Shown: positions 7,550 to 10,523 of the stretch, piece after piece | Layout: the number at the start of each line of letters is the position of its first letter | Numbering within the stretch: position 1 is the first letter of the stretch | NCBI GenBank assembly: GCA_002309235.1 | Contig: DBXA01000059.1 | Coordinates: forward strand, 7,166 to 17,688 | Origin: Christensenella sp. UBA1224 | GTDB lineage: Bacteria; Bacillota; Clostridia; Christensenellales; Aristaeellaceae | Direction: 5' to 3' | Length of the DNA: 10,523 bases | Translations under genes and position numbers: made by a program | The notes under the pieces: generated by a model | What the model saw: the letters and a program-made list of their open reading frames with translations, nothing else | What the model was told of the DNA's origin: nothing | Databases searched by the model: none

Positions 7550-8367
7550 CCTCTGCCGGATACGGGGAAGCAAAAGCAGAAATGAACGGGATCGTTTTCT
7601 TTGATTACGACGGCACGCTGACCGACGGCACCCGGGGCATCAACGAGGCCACCGAGACCACGAGGGAGGCTGTCGCAGCCCTCCGGGCAAACGGATATCT
7701 CGCCGTTCTGGATACCGGCCGCGCCATGTGCTACGCAGGCGGTTCCGGCGTGGCGTTTGACGGGTATATCACCTCCAACGGGGCTCACGCTTCTGTGCTG
7801 GGCGAGACGATCCTGGACAGGCCTATCGATGAGAAGGTATTGTCGCGCTTTATGGAACGGCTCGACGGCATGGGGATCTCGTGCGGCATAGATCACCCGG
7901 AAAAGTGCTATGCGAGCGATCCCGGCAATGCTGATTTCATTCGCTGGATCAGGACATTCGGCATAAGCCCTGCCATCTTTCGCCCCGTCCCGCCCGACGG
8001 ACACGTCACAGGCTATAAGCTGAGCGTGCTCTATCACACGATGGAGGAAGTGGATATCCTCCGCGCGGAGTTCGGGGACAGGCTCTCCTTCGACTGCATC
8101 AACGGTTACCCGTGCGTGGATGTGAGCGCCCGCGGGATGAACAAGGGGATCGGCGTCCGGGCCGTCATAGAGCGCTTTGGGCTGAAAAAAGACGCGGTAT
8201 ACGCTCTCGGGGACGGTCAGAACGATATGGATATGCTCGCCGCGGTCGGCCACCCCATCGCCATGGGAAAACACGCGCCGTCGCTTGAGGGTATCTGTGA
8301 ATTCATCACAAAAGACGTGCCCGGGGAAGGCATCGACCATGCGCTCAGGCATTACGGCCTGATCTGA
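7546..8367 (+). CDS. Cof-type HAD-superfamily phosphatase
   Basis: Predicted Mg-dependent phosphatase of the HAD type IIB (Cof) group, whose members hydrolyse sugar phosphates and other small phosphorylated metabolites. The HAD motifs are all present, numbered from the first ATG: motif I DYDGTL with nucleophile Asp20 and acid/base Asp22; motif II Thr57 in LDTGR; motif III Lys200 in GMNKG; motif IV GDGQND with Asp223 and Asp227. A C2-type cap lies between motifs II and III (about 80-185). Length is 273 residues from the ATG at 7546, which overlaps the epimerase stop as ATGA. Family members usually begin only a few residues before motif I, so the ATG at 7582 (261 residues) is a serious alternative; neither start has a strong ribosome binding site. 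The probable co-transcription with the epimerase suggests a sugar-phosphate substrate, but that is inference. Confidence 0.9.
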   Translation: MTSAGYGEAKAEMNGIVFFDYDGTLTDGTRGINEATETTREAVAALRANGYLAVLDTGRAMCYAGGSGVAFDGYITSNGAHASVLGETILDRPIDEKVLSRFMERLDGMGISCGIDHPEKCYASDPGNADFIRWIRTFGISPAIFRPVPPDGHVTGYKLSVLYHTMEEVDILRAEFGDRLSFDCINGYPCVDVSARGMNKGIGVRAVIERFGLKKDAVYALGDGQNDMDMLAAVGHPIAMGKHAPSLEGICEFITKDVPGEGIDHALRHYGLI

Positions 8368-8406
8368 TATGGCCTGAAGCGTATACCTGTGCCGGGCCGC
8401 GGACAT

Positions 8407-8444
8407 TGCCCCTGCATTCTGCGGTTCTTGCCGGGGCAGCCGCA
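8407..8444 (+). other. Possible stem-loop after the HAD gene
   Basis: The gap 8368-8489 contains two competing inverted repeats: TGCCCC (8407-8412) with GGGGCA (8433-8438), and TGCGG (8420-8424) with CCGCA (8440-8444) around a smaller TGC/GCA pair. The DNA after it is T-rich but has no clean T-run directly at the stem, so this is at best a weak intrinsic terminator. Confidence 0.25.
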
Positions 8445-8450
8445 TTGACA
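8445..8450 (+). promoter_or_regulatory. Possible -35 box upstream of comM
   Basis: A perfect TTGACA lies 40 bases before the comM start codon, just after the GC-rich inverted repeats. No good -10 hexamer stands 16-18 bases downstream: AAGTAA at 8469-8474 is poor, and TATATT at 8460 is too close. A promoter is plausible but unproven. Confidence 0.25.
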
Positions 8451-8489
8451 TTGTATCTTTATATTTTGAAGTAAACTGGAGGCATCCAT

Positions 8490-10019
8490 ATGCTCGCAAA
8501 CGTACTCTGCTTCGGCCTGAGCGGCATCGATGGATTTCAAGTCCGCGCGGAGGTAAACGTATCCTTCGGCCTTCCGGGTTTTGAGATCGTGGGCCTTCCG
8601 GATGCCGCTGTGCGCGAATCCCGTGAAAGGATCCGTTCTGCCATGCAGAACAGCGGGTATGAATTCCCCGACAATCGGATCACGATAAACCTTTCTCCCG
8701 CGGAACGGCGTAAGGAAGGCCCCGCTTATGATCTGCCGATGGCCGCGGGCATCATCGCCGCTTCCGGAGACCTGCCCGCAAAATGCCTGGAGGACACCGC
8801 CATGATAGGCGAGCTTTCGCTGGACGGCGCCGTCCGGGAAGTGCGCGGAGCGCTTCCTATGGCTATAGCCGCCAGGGCAGCCGGTATCAAACACCTGCTC
8901 CTGCCCATTGGGAATATCCGCGAAGCCCGCTGCGTCGATGGCATCAGCATCTACCCTGTTCCCTCGCTCCGGGCAGCCGTTGCCCATCTGAACGGTTCTG
9001 TGCCGCTCAAGGCCGTAAAGCCCGTCTCCTATGAGCAGCTGCTGGGAGAAAGGCAGACGACGAGCGACTTCCGCTTCGTCAAGGGCCAGGCTGCTGCCAA
9101 GAGGGCCCTGGAGATCGCCGCGGCAGGCGGGCACAACGTGCTCATGATAGGGCCTCCCGGGTCAGGAAAGACACTGATGGCGCGCTGTCTTCCCTCCATA
9201 CTCCCGGATATGACATTTGAAGAGGCACTCGAGGTCACGCGCATCCATTCCGCGGCCGGATCCGTGCCCGAAAGCGGGCTTCTGACAGAGCGTCCCTTCC
9301 GATCCCCCCATCATACGGCGAGCCACGCTTCCCTCGTAGGCGGCGGTTCGCTCGCACTGCCCGGTGAGATATCCAAGGCGCATAACGGCGTACTGTTTCT
9401 CGACGAGCTGCCGGAATACCGCCGGGATGTGCTGGAGGCACTGCGCCAGCCCATGGAGGACGGCTTTGTCACCATAACACGCGTCAGCGCCCAGAGCACG
9501 TATCCATCCCGCTTCATGCTGGTAGCATCCATGAACCCCTGCCCCTGCGGCAACTTCGGTTCCCGCCTGAAGCCATGCCGGTGTTCTCCCCTCGAGATCA
9601 AGCGGTATCTCGCCAGGATATCCGGCCCCCTGCTCGATCGGATAGACCTGCATATCGAGGTCGAAGGGATACCCGCTGAACAGCTTGCGGATACCTGTGA
9701 GGAAGAGCCTTCCGCCTCCATCCGCGCAAGGGTCGAGGCGGCGCGCGCAAGGCAGAGAGAACGCTACGCAGGCGAGCGCATCCACTCCAATGCGGAGCTG
9801 GACGCCCGCACGCTCCCGAAATTCAGCCGCCTCAGCGAGGCCGGGCGTGATCTGGCCAGGAAAGCCTGTGAGACCATGCAGCTGAGCAACCGGGCGTATA
9901 CCCGCGTACTCAAGGTAGCCCGTACCGTAGCGGATCTGGCCGGAAGCGAAGAGATCCTGCCGGAGCATATCGCGGATGCGGTCCAGTACCGTTCGCTGGA
10001 CAGGAAATACTGGGGATAG
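8490..10019 (+). CDS. comM: YifB/ComM-family AAA+ ATPase (Mg-chelatase-like)
   Basis: In Gram-negative bacteria ComM is a hexameric branch-migration helicase that helps integrate transforming DNA; the Bacillota members (YifB) are less studied. The protein has 509 residues, the usual length. The N-terminal ChlI/Lon-protease-like S5 fold (about 1-180) includes the family blocks VEIVGLPDAAVRESRERI-like at about 33-49 and INLSPAERRKEG. The Mg-chelatase AAA domain has Walker A GPPGSGKT (221-228), Walker B VLFLDELPE (D305, E306) and the NPCPCG...CRC cysteine cluster (C351, C353, C363, C365) seen across the family, followed by SGPLLDRIDL. The C-terminal helical Mg-chelatase domain fills the rest. 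ATG at 8490 has GGAGG seven bases upstream. The gene is often adjacent to dprA; here two metabolic genes and a strand switch separate them. Confidence 0.95.
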   Translation: MLANVLCFGLSGIDGFQVRAEVNVSFGLPGFEIVGLPDAAVRESRERIRSAMQNSGYEFPDNRITINLSPAERRKEGPAYDLPMAAGIIAASGDLPAKCLEDTAMIGELSLDGAVREVRGALPMAIAARAAGIKHLLLPIGNIREARCVDGISIYPVPSLRAAVAHLNGSVPLKAVKPVSYEQLLGERQTTSDFRFVKGQAAAKRALEIAAAGGHNVLMIGPPGSGKTLMARCLPSILPDMTFEEALEVTRIHSAAGSVPESGLLTERPFRSPHHTASHASLVGGGSLALPGEISKAHNGVLFLDELPEYRRDVLEALRQPMEDGFVTITRVSAQSTYPSRFMLVASMNPCPCGNFGSRLKPCRCSPLEIKRYLARISGPLLDRIDLHIEVEGIPAEQLADTCEEEPSASIRARVEAARARQRERYAGERIHSNAELDARTLPKFSRLSEAGRDLARKACETMQLSNRAYTRVLKVARTVADLAGSEEILPEHIADAVQYRSLDRKYWG

Positions 10020-10098
10020 GAAGCCCCGGAACAGGTACAGAAACTGCGGTAACCAAATAACAAAACAGACCTGATGGAGTTTCAGCGGAGGCAAGACG

Positions 10099-10523
10099 AT
10101 GAACGAAAACGAAAACCCCATTATCCATATCAGCGGGAATCTCAGTGAAAAAGATTATATAACAGCCATACGTTACCGCAGCATACGAAACTTTGCGGTA
10201 TACTGCTGCTGCTTATTGCTCTTCTGGATCCTCTTCACAGCGGGCTACAGCCTATACCGTCTGTACCCGTATATGAGGGATGGTAATGTTCATGTATCGG
10301 AATGGCTGGACGTCGTATGGGGTGTGTTTCGCGAACCGTCAACCCTTTGCATCCTCATTGGATTTTTTGTCCTCTATGCCTTTATTTTGATCGTGATTAA
10401 GCCGATGCAGGCAAAAAGGCGTTTTCATGAACTCTATAACGGAGAACTCCCTATCTCCTATGATCTCTATGAAGACTATCTGGCAGTCACATCCGTCTCT
10501 GCAACGGCCGACCAGACTTTTCG
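10099..10523 (+). CDS. YcxB-like two-helix membrane protein (3' end outside window)
   Basis: Open frame of 141 codons running off the right edge, read directly from the sequence: it begins MNENENPIIHISGNLSEKDY. A GGAGG ribosome binding site stands seven bases before the ATG, so the start is well supported. A hydrophilic N-terminus is followed by two hydrophobic segments (about residues 33-54, which includes three consecutive cysteines at 36-38, and about 82-100), then a basic turn (KPMQAKRRF) and the beginning of a soluble domain with ISYDLYEDYLAV. The layout, a short SG.LSEKDY-like start, two helices and a strand-rich C-terminal domain, matches my memory of the YcxB family, whose function is unknown. 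The DNA is visibly richer in A+T than comM. It could be co-transcribed with comM: I see no terminator in the 79-base gap. Confidence 0.6.
   Translation, partial: MNENENPIIHISGNLSEKDYITAIRYRSIRNFAVYCCCLLLFWILFTAGYSLYRLYPYMRDGNVHVSEWLDVVWGVFREPSTLCILIGFFVLYAFILIVIKPMQAKRRFHELYNGELPISYDLYEDYLAVTSVSATADQTF

Noticed and set aside
7384..8499. A 371-codon open frame on the minus strand across the HAD gene and into the comM start.
   Set aside because: It is antisense to a complete HAD phosphatase, shows no known domain, and its composition is that of a shadow frame. The comM and epimerase reading frames it overlaps are clearly real.
9162..10121. A 319-codon minus-strand open frame opposite comM and the start of the last gene.
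   Set aside because: It is antisense to conserved ComM motifs, and I saw no plausible ribosome binding site or domain.
1..10523. CRISPR arrays, tRNA or rRNA genes, insertion sequences or phage genes.
   Set aside because: I saw no regularly spaced repeats, tRNA-like cloverleaf, transposase or integrase. Coding sequence fills nearly all of the window.

Overview
The window is GC-rich bacterial chromosome, probably in the high 50s percent G+C by eye, with tightly packed genes. The order dprA-topA-trmFO-hslV-hslU is a Bacillota signature: this block normally leads into codY, which would lie just outside the left edge. Three further points favour a Bacillota (Clostridia-like) genome: TrmFO, the folate-dependent tRNA U54 methyltransferase; an epimerase that closely resembles clostridial D-allulose 3-epimerases; and strong GGAGG-type ribosome binding sites. 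I cannot name the family or genus.

Left part (1-6506, minus strand): one compact five-gene operon read right to left, dprA, topA, trmFO, hslV, hslU. Junctions range from a 10-base overlap to about 17 bases. The products are a RecA loader for incoming single-stranded DNA, DNA topoisomerase I, a tRNA-modifying flavoenzyme, and the two parts of the HslUV ATP-dependent protease. A strong promoter-like sequence with an extended -10 box lies just upstream of dprA. No xerC lies between trmFO and hslV, where many Bacillota carry one.

Middle (6507-6676): a divergent control region with two well-formed, non-overlapping sigma-A-type promoters. A 16-base element resembling a catabolite-response (cre) or LacI-family operator covers the -35 box of the dprA promoter and lies about 70 bases upstream of the start of the rightward transcript.

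Right part (6677-10523, plus strand): a D-allulose/D-tagatose 3-epimerase family sugar isomerase (GTG start) is followed, with a possible ATGA stop-start overlap, by a Cof-type HAD phosphatase. Together they look like a small sugar-metabolism cassette. After a 122-base gap comes the AAA+ ATPase YifB/ComM, which is often a direct neighbour of dprA. The window ends inside a smaller, AT-richer gene for a two-helix membrane protein that resembles the YcxB family.

The window is mostly core genome. I found no CRISPR array, insertion sequence, tRNA, rRNA or clear undescribed system. The best leads are the cre-like operator and the sugar cassette placed between dprA and comM.
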